Assembly (NCBI RefSeq): GCF_003353175.1
Contig: NZ_QHKS01000048.1
Location: 1-35,453 of the forward strand
DNA: 35,453 nucleotides
Origin: Paraburkholderia lacunae
Lineage (GTDB): Bacteria; Pseudomonadota; Gammaproteobacteria; Burkholderiales; Burkholderiaceae
Direction: 5' to 3'
Part shown: positions 23,896 to 32,400 of the stretch, piece after piece
Position numbering within the stretch: position 1 is the first letter of the stretch
How the letters are laid out: each line of letters begins with the position of its first letter
The notes under the pieces: generated by a model
Seen by the model: only the letters and a program-made list of their open reading frames with translations
Databases searched by the model: none
What the model was told of the DNA's origin: nothing
Translations under genes and position numbers: made by a program

Positions 23896-24591
23896 TTAAC
23901 CAGCGCTCCAGGGCGTTTTGCAGCGCGTGTACTCAAGTTGGTAGAGGGTGGTGTCCGGGTCTGTCGCGCCGGCCTGGGGAAGTGCCGCGAGTCCCGAAAC
24001 GAAACCGTCCACCGCTGAACGGACATAGTCTGCCCGGCACCCTTCGACTAACACGATCCATGTCGGTACCTGGGTGCCTTCTGAACGCGCCTTCTTTTCC
24101 GCCGTTTCCACCTTGCTGATCGCTTCGTCGGCAAGGCACAGGTGCACGCCCGTGACACCCGGGAGGTCCACGAGGGGCGGTAGGACTCGCTGACGCAAAG
24201 CCTTCACGACTTCTGCCCGCGCAGCCGATGGCACGTCAAATCGCACAGTCATGAGATTGGCACCCTGCCCAACACCGTCCGAATAGGCCACGTGACAGAT
24301 CGAGCGTGCGACGCTTCGGAAAGAGGCGACTACCTGTTTGGTCCACGGCGTCGGCGTATTCAGCCGAGAAAGGTAGTCTTGCGCGCCAAGCACCTCGACG
24401 GTGTCGGCCTCGTAGAGATTGAAGTACTCGGGACCTGCATCCAGTGCTATGAAGCGCCGACCGCGCCTGAACCCGGGGATGCCCGCGCGTTCAGGCATGT
24501 GCTCACGGTTGTGCCACTCGTAGAATTCATCCTTCGCTTCCGCCAGCAGGTCGTGCCAGATTGCGACGACGCCCGTTCCAGCTAGGCTCAT
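23896..24591 (-). CDS. EthD-like dimeric alpha/beta-barrel protein
   Basis: This 231-residue protein appears to be a ferredoxin-like (dimeric alpha/beta barrel) protein of EthD type. The first half has IWHDLLAEAKDEFYEWHNRE followed by HMPERAGIPGFRRGRRF, a pattern of small EthD/DUF4286-like proteins; the second half looks like a weaker repeat of the fold (RVLPPLVDLPGVTGVHLCLA). The start at 24591 has an excellent GGAGGAG site. It lies between the UxaA-type and FAH genes in a clear operon with short spacing (27 bases to the FAH gene). Such proteins often occur in catabolic operons with poorly defined jobs. I cannot name its reaction. Confidence 0.75.
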   Translation of the reverse strand: MSLAGTGVVAIWHDLLAEAKDEFYEWHNREHMPERAGIPGFRRGRRFIALDAGPEYFNLYEADTVEVLGAQDYLSRLNTPTPWTKQVVASFRSVARSICHVAYSDGVGQGANLMTVRFDVPSAARAEVVKALRQRVLPPLVDLPGVTGVHLCLADEAISKVETAEKKARSEGTQVPTWIVLVEGCRADYVRSAVDGFVSGLAALPQAGATDPDTTLYQLEYTRCKTPWSAG

Positions 24592-24618
24592 ATCTCCTCC
24601 TTTGTGAATCGAATCGTC

Positions 24619-25512
24619 TTACAGTGCCAATGGATACTCGCCGCGGCCCCATGCCGCGCCGAGTGTGTCCGCATACTGCACAACCTTTTGTGTCTGCGCG
24701 CCGAGTTCGCTGCCGCCAAGCGTCATCGTGTCACCTGCTTTTAGAAAGACCGGCGGCTTCTGACCGAGGCCCACGCCAGGAGGCGTGCCGGTAATGATGA
24801 CGTCGCCAGCCATCAACGGCATGAAGCGGCTGAGATACGCCACGATATGCGCGACATTGAAGATCATGGTCCGTGTGTTGCCGGTCTGACGACGCGTGCC
24901 GTTGACGTCGAGCCACAGGTCCAGAATCTGCGGGTCGGGAATTTCATCACGCGTGACAAGCCACGGTCCGAGCGGAGCGAACGAGAATCCGCTTTTACCC
25001 TTGGTCCACTGGCCTTCGCGTTCGAGCTGATACGCGCGTTCGGAAACATCATTCGCAAGGCAGTAACCCGCCACATGCTCCAACGCGTCGGCTTCGTCGA
25101 TTTGCCACGCGGGTTTGCCAATCACTACCCCGAGTTCGACCTCCCAATCCAGCTTTTGAGCGTCTGCGGGCAAGATGACCGGGTCGTTCGGGCCGCTGAT
25201 GGAGCCCGTATGCTTGTTGAACACCACCGGTTCCCGTGGGATCGGCGTGTCGGTTTCAGCAGCATGATCGGAGTAGTTCAGACCAATGCACACGAGATTA
25301 CGGACGTTGCCGACGCAGGCGCCGAGACGCGTGCCCGCTTCAACGACGGGTAGACGATCCAAATCGAGTTCGCTCAGCTTTGCAAGGGCGACCGGCGAGA
25401 CAGTCGTTCCATCAATGTCGTTCACGATGCCGCTCAGATCGCGGATCGCGCCGCTCGAATCGATAATACCGGGGTGCTCTTGGCCAGGCTGGCCGAAACG
25501 GATGAGACGCAT
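24619..25512 (-). CDS. Fumarylacetoacetate hydrolase family protein
   Basis: This 297-residue protein is a FAH-superfamily enzyme. An N-terminal small domain (MRLIRFGQPGQEHPG) precedes the catalytic domain with CIGLNYSDHAAET, DWEVELGVVIGKPAW (Glu metal ligands) and YCLANDVSERAYQ, ending with GDVIITGTPPGVGLG. Family members cleave carbon-carbon bonds of beta-diketo acids; close relatives act on 2,4-diketo-3-deoxy sugar acids in non-phosphorylative L-fucose/L-rhamnose/pentose routes, giving pyruvate plus a hydroxy acid. The gene lies 12 bases after the hydratase-like gene and 27 bases before the EthD-like gene. The sugar-acid reading fits the UxaA-type gene; exact substrate is inference. Confidence 0.88.
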   Translation of the reverse strand: MRLIRFGQPGQEHPGIIDSSGAIRDLSGIVNDIDGTTVSPVALAKLSELDLDRLPVVEAGTRLGACVGNVRNLVCIGLNYSDHAAETDTPIPREPVVFNKHTGSISGPNDPVILPADAQKLDWEVELGVVIGKPAWQIDEADALEHVAGYCLANDVSERAYQLEREGQWTKGKSGFSFAPLGPWLVTRDEIPDPQILDLWLDVNGTRRQTGNTRTMIFNVAHIVAYLSRFMPLMAGDVIITGTPPGVGLGQKPPVFLKAGDTMTLGGSELGAQTQKVVQYADTLGAAWGRGEYPLAL

Positions 25513-25524
25513 CTAGTACTCCTA

Positions 25525-26334
25525 TCAAGACAAAAAAGTGATCGGCAATGTGCCGAGGTTGCCGAAGCCGATACGCAACTCACGACCGACTGGCAACTCC
25601 AGAACGCCCGCGTAAGACCCGGTGATCACAGCCTGGCCGGCATGCAGTCCCAAGCCGCGGCTGCGAAGGAAATTGGCGAGCCACACAATCGGCGCAAGCA
25701 CGCCCCGATCAGGATGGCGTCCCGCGAACGTGACGGTTTCTTCCTCAACGCTGGCTAGACAGACGTCAAATTCGGAGGGGAGATCGGCCGGCGTCGCGCC
25801 CTCGAACGGATTAACGCGGGGTCCAATGACAAGGCCGGCATTGAACAGGCCGTCTGCCAGTAGTTCAGGGAACGTCAGCGTTTCGGGATGCGAATAACGA
25901 CTGCCTAGCAATTCAAGCGCGAGGTGCGTGTGCCCGAGAGCGGCGAGCACTTCAGCTTCGCTATAGGCGTCGCACCGTGGGGGAAGGTCGCGGTTCAGCA
26001 GAAGGGCCAGTTCGGGCTCAGCCCTCACAAAGGCACGCGGAGGCCCACTCATGCGACATACATCGCCTCGATGGATATCTGCATCATGGATCGGCGCGGC
26101 GATGACTTTGCCTTGCTGCGGAAGCCCGCATTTCCATGCGACGATCCGCCCACCTAGCTGATGGCTGACCTCTCGCTGGATTGCAAAACCGTCGTCCAGA
26201 CTCGCAGGCAGCAGTTCGACAGGCAGCCGCTCGACGAGCTCGCCTTTTAGGCGCGCTGTCACAAGAATGCGTGCTGCCTGTTCTCGAGGATTGGCGATAG
26301 CCTCGGCGGCCTGTGTTGCTGCTGGCGCGTTCAT
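25525..26334 (-). CDS. 2-oxopent-4-enoate hydratase-like (MhpD) FAH-superfamily protein
   Basis: This 269-residue protein is of the MhpD/hydratase-decarboxylase branch of the FAH superfamily. The N-terminus has AARILVTARLKGELVERLPV and GFAIQREVSHQLGGRIVAWK; the metal-site Glu residues are in RAEPELALLLN and HTHLALELLGSRY. The C-terminal end holds GQAVITGSYAG. Members add water to 2-oxo-4-enoic acids or decarboxylate oxo-enedioates. Its start overlaps the stop of the IclR gene by four bases (ATGA at 26331-26334). In a sugar-acid operon it may hydrate or dehydrate a 2-oxo acid rather than an aromatic meta-cleavage product, since no dioxygenase genes are present. Confidence 0.85.
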   Translation of the reverse strand: MNAPAATQAAEAIANPREQAARILVTARLKGELVERLPVELLPASLDDGFAIQREVSHQLGGRIVAWKCGLPQQGKVIAAPIHDADIHRGDVCRMSGPPRAFVRAEPELALLLNRDLPPRCDAYSEAEVLAALGHTHLALELLGSRYSHPETLTFPELLADGLFNAGLVIGPRVNPFEGATPADLPSEFDVCLASVEEETVTFAGRHPDRGVLAPIVWLANFLRSRGLGLHAGQAVITGSYAGVLELPVGRELRIGFGNLGTLPITFLS

Positions 26335-27140
26335 GCCGCCTCACCTACGTCGGCACCAACGCTTTGGCGCGGCCATACCGCACCTAGCTTCGAAGCCGCT
26401 TCGTTTAAAAACGCGTAGAAGGCGTCGTAACGCTCGGGCTGAACTCGCATTACCGGTCCAGCAATGCTCATCGTGCCGACCACCGCACCGTCGGTCAGCG
26501 ACCTCACAGGCACCGCCAAAGCAGCAACGCCCGGTTCGGCTTCTTCTACGACAAGCCCATAGCCGCGCTGCCTGGTCAATTCCAACTCGGGAATCAACTG
26601 CTCGATGCTGGTGATCGCCTTAGGCCCGCATGCGCTGGCGACAGCTTTTCCGAGTCCACCACGCAACGCACATTCGACCGCCTGGTCGTTTGACATCGAC
26701 GCAAGCCACACCTTCCCGTTCGCCGTTGCATGCAAGGTAATAGGGCTATCCATGGACGGCGAATACATGAGACCCGGTGCCGCGCCTTGGGAGGACGCCA
26801 GCCACGCGAGTTTTCCCTCGCTGACGACGGTCAGCCGGACCAATTCGCGGCATTGCGCCGCCACCTCATCGATGATCGGCTGCACCAGGCCCGGTAAGCC
26901 AAGCCCATGCAAGTACCGCTGACCAAGCAAGGAAAGCTTCAAAGTCAGACGGTATTGAGAAGTGTGTTCGTCCTGTTCGGCCCAGCCCTGCTCGCACAAC
27001 TGCGCAAGTACTCGATGGGCCGGTCCTTTCTCAAGCTCGAGTTCAGCGGCGATATCGGACATACGCATCCAGCGCGCCTCACGTGCGAGCAACTCGATCG
27101 CCTGAAGCGATCGGTCAACTGCTCCCTTGACAACTCTCAT
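26331..27140 (-). CDS. IclR family transcriptional regulator
   Basis: This is a 269-residue IclR regulator. The winged helix-turn-helix covers residues about 6-60 (GAVDRSLQAIELLAREARWM, MSDIAAELELEKGPAHRVLA), and the effector-binding domain follows (HATANGKVWLASM, RGYGLVVEEAEPGVAALAVP). It heads the leftward operon and overlaps the next gene by ATGA. The start MRVVKGAVDRS at 27140 fits the family, but no Shine-Dalgarno sequence lies at normal distance; the message may be leaderless or weakly translated. The nested symmetric element at 27148-27177 sits right upstream, so autoregulation and control of the divergent MFS operon are likely. Confidence 0.93.
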   Translation of the reverse strand: MRVVKGAVDRSLQAIELLAREARWMRMSDIAAELELEKGPAHRVLAQLCEQGWAEQDEHTSQYRLTLKLSLLGQRYLHGLGLPGLVQPIIDEVAAQCRELVRLTVVSEGKLAWLASSQGAAPGLMYSPSMDSPITLHATANGKVWLASMSNDQAVECALRGGLGKAVASACGPKAITSIEQLIPELELTRQRGYGLVVEEAEPGVAALAVPVRSLTDGAVVGTMSIAGPVMRVQPERYDAFYAFLNEAASKLGAVWPRQSVGADVGEAA

Positions 27141-27147
27141 AATGTGA

Positions 27148-27177
27148 GTAACATCCTTCCTATTGGAACGGTGTTAC
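27148..27177. promoter_or_regulatory. Nested symmetric operator in the divergent promoter region
   Basis: Two inverted repeats share one centre of symmetry: the outer GTAACA (27148-27153) with TGTTAC (27172-27177), and the inner TTCC (27157-27160) with GGAA (27165-27168), separated by TATT. The element occupies most of the 84-base gap between the IclR gene and the divergent MFS gene. Size and symmetry suit a dimeric regulator such as IclR controlling both directions. Confidence 0.6.
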
Positions 27178-27224
27178 AACAATAAACCAGCAACACCGGA
27201 AAGTCAATTACCATGGAGACAGGC

Positions 27225-28658
27225 ATGAACGCACAAGCACCGGCTAAGCCCCACGGCAAGCGCCAGTCAAAGATCGCAGCAGCCAGTGGTTGGATCGGCT
27301 CAGCGCTCGAGTACTACGACTTTTTCATCTACGCAACTGCAGCGTCGCTGTTATTCCCGCAACTCTTCTTTCCGTCTCACAATCCAACGGTAGGCATCGT
27401 CGCGTCACTGGCGACCTTCGGTGTCGGCTATGTCGCCCGACCGATAGGGGCCATGGTGCTTGGCCACCTCGGCGACCGCCACGGCCGCAAGACGGTGCTG
27501 ATCTTCTGCATGCTCTTAATGGGCGTCGCAACGATGTGTGTGGGCCTCTTGCCCACCTACCAGCAGATCGGCATCTGGGCGCCAGTGCTGCTCGTCATCC
27601 TGCGGCTCATTCAGGGATTCGCGGTCGCGGGAGAGATGTCCGGTGCCAGCTCCATGATTCTTGAACATGCGCCGTTCGGACGGCGTGGATACTTTGCAAG
27701 CTTTACCCTCCAGGGAGTTCAGGCAGGGCAACTTTTCGCGGCAGGCGTCTTCTTGCCGCTCGCCCACTTCATGCCGAAGGATCAGTTTGCTTCCTGGGGT
27801 TGGCGCATTCCGTTCCTGCTGAGCATCGTCGTGATCATCGCGGGTTACATCATTCGCCGCCAGGTCGATGAGACCCCTGCTTTTTCTGAAGAACAGGCAC
27901 ACGGAGAAGTTCCTTCCTCTCCGGTCATCGAGGTCCTGCGCGAGAGTTGGGGCGATGTCTTGCGTGTTGTCGGCATGGCACTTGCCGCGGTCACCGCGCT
28001 CCTGGCGACTGTGTTCGGCGCGACCTATGCAGTCCAGCCGGCGTACGGTATTGGCTTTCCTGCCGCCGTCTTTCTGTGGGTGCCGGTTCTCGGCAACCTT
28101 TGCTCCGTCATACTGATCCCCATTGTCGGCAACGTCTCGGACAAGATTGGTCGCAAGCCCCCGGTTCTGGTCGGCGTGGTGAGTTCCGGGATCCTCGCTT
28201 TCGGCTACCTGTACGCCATCAGCATCCACAGTATCGGGTTCTCACTGGTCTTCTCGGTGCTCATGTGGGGCGTGGCTTACCAGGGCTTCAACGGCGTGTT
28301 CCCGAGTCTCTTTCCCGAGCTCTTCCGCACGCGCGTGCGTGTCACCGGCATGGCGATCGGACAAAACGTAGGGACGACTTTGTGTGCCTTGCTGCCGTCG
28401 CTTTTCGTCGCAGTCGCGCCTCCGGGGTCCACCAACATCCCGTTGAAGATTGGTTTTCTTACATTCGGCATTTGTCTGGTTGCTGCGTTTGCCGCATACA
28501 CCACTCGGGAAACGTACCGTATTCGCCTTGCCGATCTGGGAAACCGCAATGCAATGCCCGTACCGAAGGCCGAATATGAGCGTCTGCGCAGCGAAGCCAT
28601 AGCCGCGACGAGCAAGGATGCCGGTGAACCGGGGTTTGCCAATAACGTGCGGTCTTAA
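27225..28658 (+). CDS. MFS transporter, metabolite:H+ symporter (MHS) family
   Basis: This is a 477-residue inner-membrane transporter with about twelve hydrophobic segments. The MHS-type opening IGSALEYYDFFIYATAASLL and the MFS loop GHLGDRHGRKTVLIFCM are clear, as are RLIQGFAVAGEMSGASSMIL and the second-half loop GNVSDKIGRKPPVLVG. Relatives carry shikimate, dicarboxylates, proline/betaine or 2-oxoglutarate with protons. The start at 27225 has GGAG six bases upstream and is preferred to an ATG four codons earlier. It is the first gene of the rightward arm and the likely importer of the substrate of this locus, sugar acid or polyol acid. Confidence 0.92.
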   Translation: MNAQAPAKPHGKRQSKIAAASGWIGSALEYYDFFIYATAASLLFPQLFFPSHNPTVGIVASLATFGVGYVARPIGAMVLGHLGDRHGRKTVLIFCMLLMGVATMCVGLLPTYQQIGIWAPVLLVILRLIQGFAVAGEMSGASSMILEHAPFGRRGYFASFTLQGVQAGQLFAAGVFLPLAHFMPKDQFASWGWRIPFLLSIVVIIAGYIIRRQVDETPAFSEEQAHGEVPSSPVIEVLRESWGDVLRVVGMALAAVTALLATVFGATYAVQPAYGIGFPAAVFLWVPVLGNLCSVILIPIVGNVSDKIGRKPPVLVGVVSSGILAFGYLYAISIHSIGFSLVFSVLMWGVAYQGFNGVFPSLFPELFRTRVRVTGMAIGQNVGTTLCALLPSLFVAVAPPGSTNIPLKIGFLTFGICLVAAFAAYTTRETYRIRLADLGNRNAMPVPKAEYERLRSEAIAATSKDAGEPGFANNVRS

Positions 28659-28670
28659 GCCGCCGCCAGC

Positions 28671-28700
28671 CGCCCACCCGGCGCAATCACCGCGTGGGCG
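28671..28700 (+). terminator. Weak hairpin after the MFS gene
   Basis: CGCCCAC (28671-28677) and GTGGGCG (28694-28700) form a 7-bp GC-rich stem with a 16-base loop, 12 bases after the MFS stop codon. No T-tract follows. It may cause partial termination or protect the upstream message, and would explain why the AroE-like gene starts only 144 bases later. Confidence 0.3.
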
Positions 28701-28802
28701 CAACACAAGCTGGACGTCGCATGCAAACGTGCACTTCGGAGCTGTACGCCGGTTCGAATGTGCACGAATTGACCTTAGTTTTACATTGAACATCAAGCCG
28801 CA

Positions 28803-29639
28803 ATGCAACCACATATCTCGGGCACAACGCGACTCTATGGATTGGTAGGCGACCCGCTGAGCGCTGCGAAGTCGCCACAACTCTTGAACCGGCTGTTTAT
28901 CGAACAGCGAGTCGACGCGGTTTGCGTTCCTTTCTGGGTCAAGGCAGATAACCTGTCGGCCTTCGTCAGCGGTGCACGAGCGATGAGCAATCTGTCCGGC
29001 ATGCTGGTCACAATGCCTCATAAGCAACGGATGCTCGCATTTGTCGACGAGCTGGATTCGACTGCCCGCCAGGCCGGCGCGGTCAATGTCATTCGCTGTG
29101 AAGATGATGGACGCTGGGTCGGCGCGATATCGGATGGCGTCGGCTGCGTTCTTGGGATGCAGTGGGAAGGCAACCATCCGGCCAATAAGTCGGTGCTTCT
29201 CGTCGGCGCAGGAGGCGCAGGTAGAGCGATCGCATTTGCCGTCGCTTCCGCAGGCGCTAGCAAGCTGACCATCTCCGATGTCGACGAGCACCGCGCCAAG
29301 GAGCTTGCGACGTCTGTTTCCGCTGAAACGGGTTGTACTGCACGTTCAGGACCATCAGATCCGCAAGGTTTCGAGGTCGTGATTAATGCTACGCCGCTCG
29401 GCATGAAAGCGAACGATGCCATGCCAGTTGATCCGCAACGGCTCGCACCAGGCGCCGTCGTCGTAGACATCATTAATTCGGCTGAAACGACGCCGCTTCT
29501 CCAAGCCGCGCAGGCACGTGGGTGTCGTGTTCAGGACGGGGGTCCAATGCATCAGGGACAGGCTTTGTACGCGCTGCGTTTTCTCGGATTCGACTATCGC
29601 CCCGATGGCCGCTCAACAAGGGACGGGAGCCTGAAATGA
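28803..29639 (+). CDS. AroE-like (shikimate dehydrogenase family) NAD(P)-dependent dehydrogenase
   Basis: This 278-residue protein has the AroE fold: N-terminal substrate domain with LYGLVGDPLSAAKSPQLLN, catalytic Lys74 in VTMPHK, Asn95 in GAVNVIR, Asp111 in AISDGVG, and the Rossmann motif VLLVGAGGAGRAIAFAVASA. True AroE binds the shikimate carboxylate by two serines (S-x-S); here the first is replaced by Ala22 (AAKSP), while Ser24 remains. Catalytic Lys and Asp are kept, so it should oxidise a hydroxyl of a related ring or sugar-like acid with changed specificity. It lies in the rightward arm of the sugar-acid locus, between importer and Gfo/Idh genes, not with aromatic biosynthesis genes. 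A quinate/shikimate dehydrogenase role is an alternative. Confidence 0.88.
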   Translation: MQPHISGTTRLYGLVGDPLSAAKSPQLLNRLFIEQRVDAVCVPFWVKADNLSAFVSGARAMSNLSGMLVTMPHKQRMLAFVDELDSTARQAGAVNVIRCEDDGRWVGAISDGVGCVLGMQWEGNHPANKSVLLVGAGGAGRAIAFAVASAGASKLTISDVDEHRAKELATSVSAETGCTARSGPSDPQGFEVVINATPLGMKANDAMPVDPQRLAPGAVVVDIINSAETTPLLQAAQARGCRVQDGGPMHQGQALYALRFLGFDYRPDGRSTRDGSLK

Positions 29640-29757
29640 GCAGCGAGGCAAAAGGGCACGGTCGTCATGCCGAATTGCGAAATATGCCCCAAGCCACGAG
29701 TTGTTGCCGAGCAATCCGGATTGAAAAATTCGTGGGAAATTACGAAGGAGAACATGT

Positions 29758-30774
29758 ATGAAAGTTGCCTTGCTGGAGGTCAGCCATTGGCATGTCCCGC
29801 TGTATCTTGATGCGCTCGACGCGCCCGGGATTGAGGTGGTTGCCCTGTCAGATGCGGAGCAAGTGAAGGGCGAGGCGATTGCCGCACGATTCGGAAGCAG
29901 GTTGTACTCGTCGGCCTACGAGTTGCTTGAGCGCGAGGCGGTCGATTTCGCGTTTGTGTTCGGGCGGCATTCCGAAATGCCGGCGCTCGCCGAGGCCGTA
30001 ATCGCGCGCAAGATTCCGTTCGCGTTAGAGAAGCCGTGCGGCGTCAACATGTCCCAGGTCAGCCGGCTTCGCACACTGACCGAGAAAGCGAATCTTTATT
30101 GCGCGGTGCCGTTCATCTTCCGGATGAGCGAGTTGCTCGGCTCACTTGAAGAAGCGGAGGGGCGCATACCATCGGACTTTAACCACATGTCGTTTCGCTT
30201 CGTTGCCGGGCCGCCCAGTCGATACGAAGCTGCAGGCTCCGGTTGGGCAATCGACCCTGTATATTCCGGCGGCGGATCAACAATCAACCTGGCAACACAC
30301 TTCATCGACCTGTTCAGATTGCTCACAGGCAAGGAGGTTGCCCGTGTCTCCGCCGTTATGAACTCAAGGACGCATCGAGGTGCCATAGAAGACTATTCGC
30401 TGGTGACCATGCAAACCGAAGACGGCGTGATCGGCCTGGTGGAGACGGGATACAGCTTTCCCAGTACCGCCGACGAGCAGCGCGAATTTTCTTTCACTCT
30501 TGCTTCGGACCGTATGTACGCGAAGTCTGGCCCGGACAGAATCGAGTTCCGCGACAGGAATCATCTTTCGGCAGGCACGCGAAGCCGCCGACTCCAGCTT
30601 GAGACCGACGTCTATTACCCCTTGTTTGCCAAGCGTGTGCTCGCCGAAAGTCAGACTGGCGCAAAGCCGATCGCATCGTTGCGGGATGCGGAGCTGATGA
30701 TGCAAGTCATGGACGCGGCCTACGCCTCGGCCCAACAGGGCGGAGTGTCTATTGAACTGGATCCCGTTTCCTAG
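29758..30774 (+). CDS. Gfo/Idh/MocA family oxidoreductase
   Basis: This is a 338-residue NAD(P)-dependent sugar/polyol dehydrogenase-type protein. The N-terminal Rossmann domain starts MKVALLEVSHWHVPLYLDAL; the usual glycine motif is degenerate (EVSHWH), as in a known subgroup. The family Glu-Lys-Pro is at 91-93 (FALEKPCGVN), and the second domain has GGGSTINLATHFIDLFRLLTG with a His suited to the active site. The start has AAGGAG seven bases upstream. It follows the AroE-like gene by 118 bases. It probably oxidises a sugar, lactone precursor or inositol-like polyol in the same pathway. Confidence 0.9.
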   Translation: MKVALLEVSHWHVPLYLDALDAPGIEVVALSDAEQVKGEAIAARFGSRLYSSAYELLEREAVDFAFVFGRHSEMPALAEAVIARKIPFALEKPCGVNMSQVSRLRTLTEKANLYCAVPFIFRMSELLGSLEEAEGRIPSDFNHMSFRFVAGPPSRYEAAGSGWAIDPVYSGGGSTINLATHFIDLFRLLTGKEVARVSAVMNSRTHRGAIEDYSLVTMQTEDGVIGLVETGYSFPSTADEQREFSFTLASDRMYAKSGPDRIEFRDRNHLSAGTRSRRLQLETDVYYPLFAKRVLAESQTGAKPIASLRDAELMMQVMDAAYASAQQGGVSIELDPVS

Positions 30775-31103
30775 TCAGAAATCTGTAGCGTAGGAAAAAT
30801 GCGAGACAGCCGACATACATGCGCCGAAGGATCGTTGTCAATCGCCGCAGCATGGGTAGCTGCTCGCAACCTGATGGATCTATCGCATTAACCAGGAATT
30901 TCCGCAAGTCTAATTGTTCAGTTTCACCTGGAAGTGGCGCGCCACATCACTAGGTTAGTTATCCATATTTGATATGACGCACGAGCTGAAAAATGTAGTT
31001 GCAAGTAATCCGATGACAACAAGGGTCGATATGAGCGTACTCAAGGCGCTCGTATTGATCCGATAGGACAAAAGCAATTCACGTGGACATAGAGGAGAAT
31101 TTA
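30775..31103. promoter_or_regulatory. Upstream region of the porin gene
   Basis: This 329-base gap carries no recognised gene. It has a perfect 12-bp palindrome GTGGCGCGCCAC (30934-30945) and CATAT-TTG-ATATG (30964-30976), both within 170 bases of the porin start. The porin probably has its own promoter here, and the palindromes are candidate regulator sites. Exact -35 and -10 boxes were not fixed. Confidence 0.45.
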
Positions 31104-32336
31104 ATGAAGGGTTTCTACTTGAACAAGGCCGCTGTTGCCGCAGCAACGGCACTCGCGGCAGTTGCGCCGGCGTTCGCTCAAAGCAGCGTGACGCTCTACG
31201 GTATCGTCGATGATTCGATCGTTTATCAGAGCAGCCAGACGTCGCTCGGTTCGACGAGCGGTGGTCGCTCGAACGTCAAGATGGCATCGGGCATCTGGGC
31301 GGGAAGCCGCTTCGGCCTGAAGGGCGCAGAAGATGTGGGCGGCGGCACCAAGGCCATCTTCCAGCTGGAGTCGGGCTTCAACATCAACAACGGCGCGCAG
31401 CAGTACGCCAACGCGATGTTCGGCCGTCAAGCCTGGGTCGGTCTGACGAATCAGACCTTCGGTACGCTGACATTGGGTCGCCAGTACACGTCTTACTACA
31501 CACTGATGGCGCCGTACAGCCCGACGAACTGGCTGACCGGCTACTTCGGCGCGCACCCGGGCGATCTGGACGCATTGGACACGATCTACCGCGCGAACAA
31601 CTCGATCGTCTATACGTCTCCAAAGCTCTACGGCGTGACGGTCAGCGGCTCGTACTCGCTCGCAGGCGTGCCGGACAGCGTGTATCGCGGTTCGACGTGG
31701 TCGGCGGCGATCCAGTATCAGCAAGGCCCGATCGGCGGTACGGTTGCGTTCTCGCGCATCAACAACTCGACCGTCGGCGGCGGCGTCTACGGGGCGGATT
31801 CGACGATGAATACGGCCGGCCAGTCGGGCGTGTCGGCGGTGACGAACGGCTATCAGGGCGCGCAGGCGCAGAATCGCTTCGCGGTCGGCCTCGGCTACGT
31901 GTTCAACAGCGCATGGGATATCTCGGCGACGTACACGAACGTTCAGTACATCCCGGGCGTGCTGTCGAAGTTTACCGACGAGCAAGTCTTTAATACCGCT
32001 GGCACCGTGCTGCACTGGAAGGCCACGACGGCATGGGACTTTGCTGCAGGCTACAGCTACACGTGGGCGAGCAAGGCGAACGGAATCGACGACGCAGCGT
32101 CGTACCACCAGTTCAACCTGTCCCAGTACTACGCGTTGTCCAAGCGTACCGGGTTCTACGCACTCGAAGCATTCCAGCGCGCGAACGGCCGGACGCTTGG
32201 CACGCCGACGTTCCCGGGTGGCCCGACCAACCGCTCGATCGCCGCAACGGCATCGATCGGCGACGGCTTCCAGTCGACTCCGTCGTCGTCGCGCAGCATG
32301 TTCGCAGCAGGCGTGGGTATCGTCCACCGCTTCTAG
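31104..32336 (+). CDS. Gram-negative general porin (Burkholderia type)
   Basis: This is a 410-residue outer-membrane trimeric porin. The signal peptide is residues 1-22 (to AAVAPAFA), followed by the Burkholderia-porin opening QSSVTLYGIVDDSIVYQSSQ. The chain has the features of a 16-strand beta-barrel: GSRFGLKGAEDVGGGTKAIF, FGRQAWVGLTNQTFGTLTLG, and a C-terminal Phe (VGIVHRF) for outer-membrane insertion. The start at 31104 has GAGGAG six bases upstream; a frame extending seven codons upstream is less likely. It sits inside the sugar-acid locus between the Gfo/Idh and XylX-like genes, so it probably provides an entry route for the substrate. Tight codon use differs from neighbours, typical of highly expressed porins. 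Confidence 0.95.
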   Translation: MKGFYLNKAAVAAATALAAVAPAFAQSSVTLYGIVDDSIVYQSSQTSLGSTSGGRSNVKMASGIWAGSRFGLKGAEDVGGGTKAIFQLESGFNINNGAQQYANAMFGRQAWVGLTNQTFGTLTLGRQYTSYYTLMAPYSPTNWLTGYFGAHPGDLDALDTIYRANNSIVYTSPKLYGVTVSGSYSLAGVPDSVYRGSTWSAAIQYQQGPIGGTVAFSRINNSTVGGGVYGADSTMNTAGQSGVSAVTNGYQGAQAQNRFAVGLGYVFNSAWDISATYTNVQYIPGVLSKFTDEQVFNTAGTVLHWKATTAWDFAAGYSYTWASKANGIDDAASYHQFNLSQYYALSKRTGFYALEAFQRANGRTLGTPTFPGGPTNRSIAATASIGDGFQSTPSSSRSMFAAGVGIVHRF

Positions 32337-32400
32337 CACCGAGTTTTGACCTTATGGCGACTACGATTGCCAGCACTTTCAATGCACATTGGATCAGTTC

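Noticed and set aside
31101..32339. 412-codon minus-strand frame opposite the porin gene
   Set aside because: The porin on the plus strand has signal peptide, barrel motifs and C-terminal Phe; the antisense frame is Arg-rich shadow sequence.
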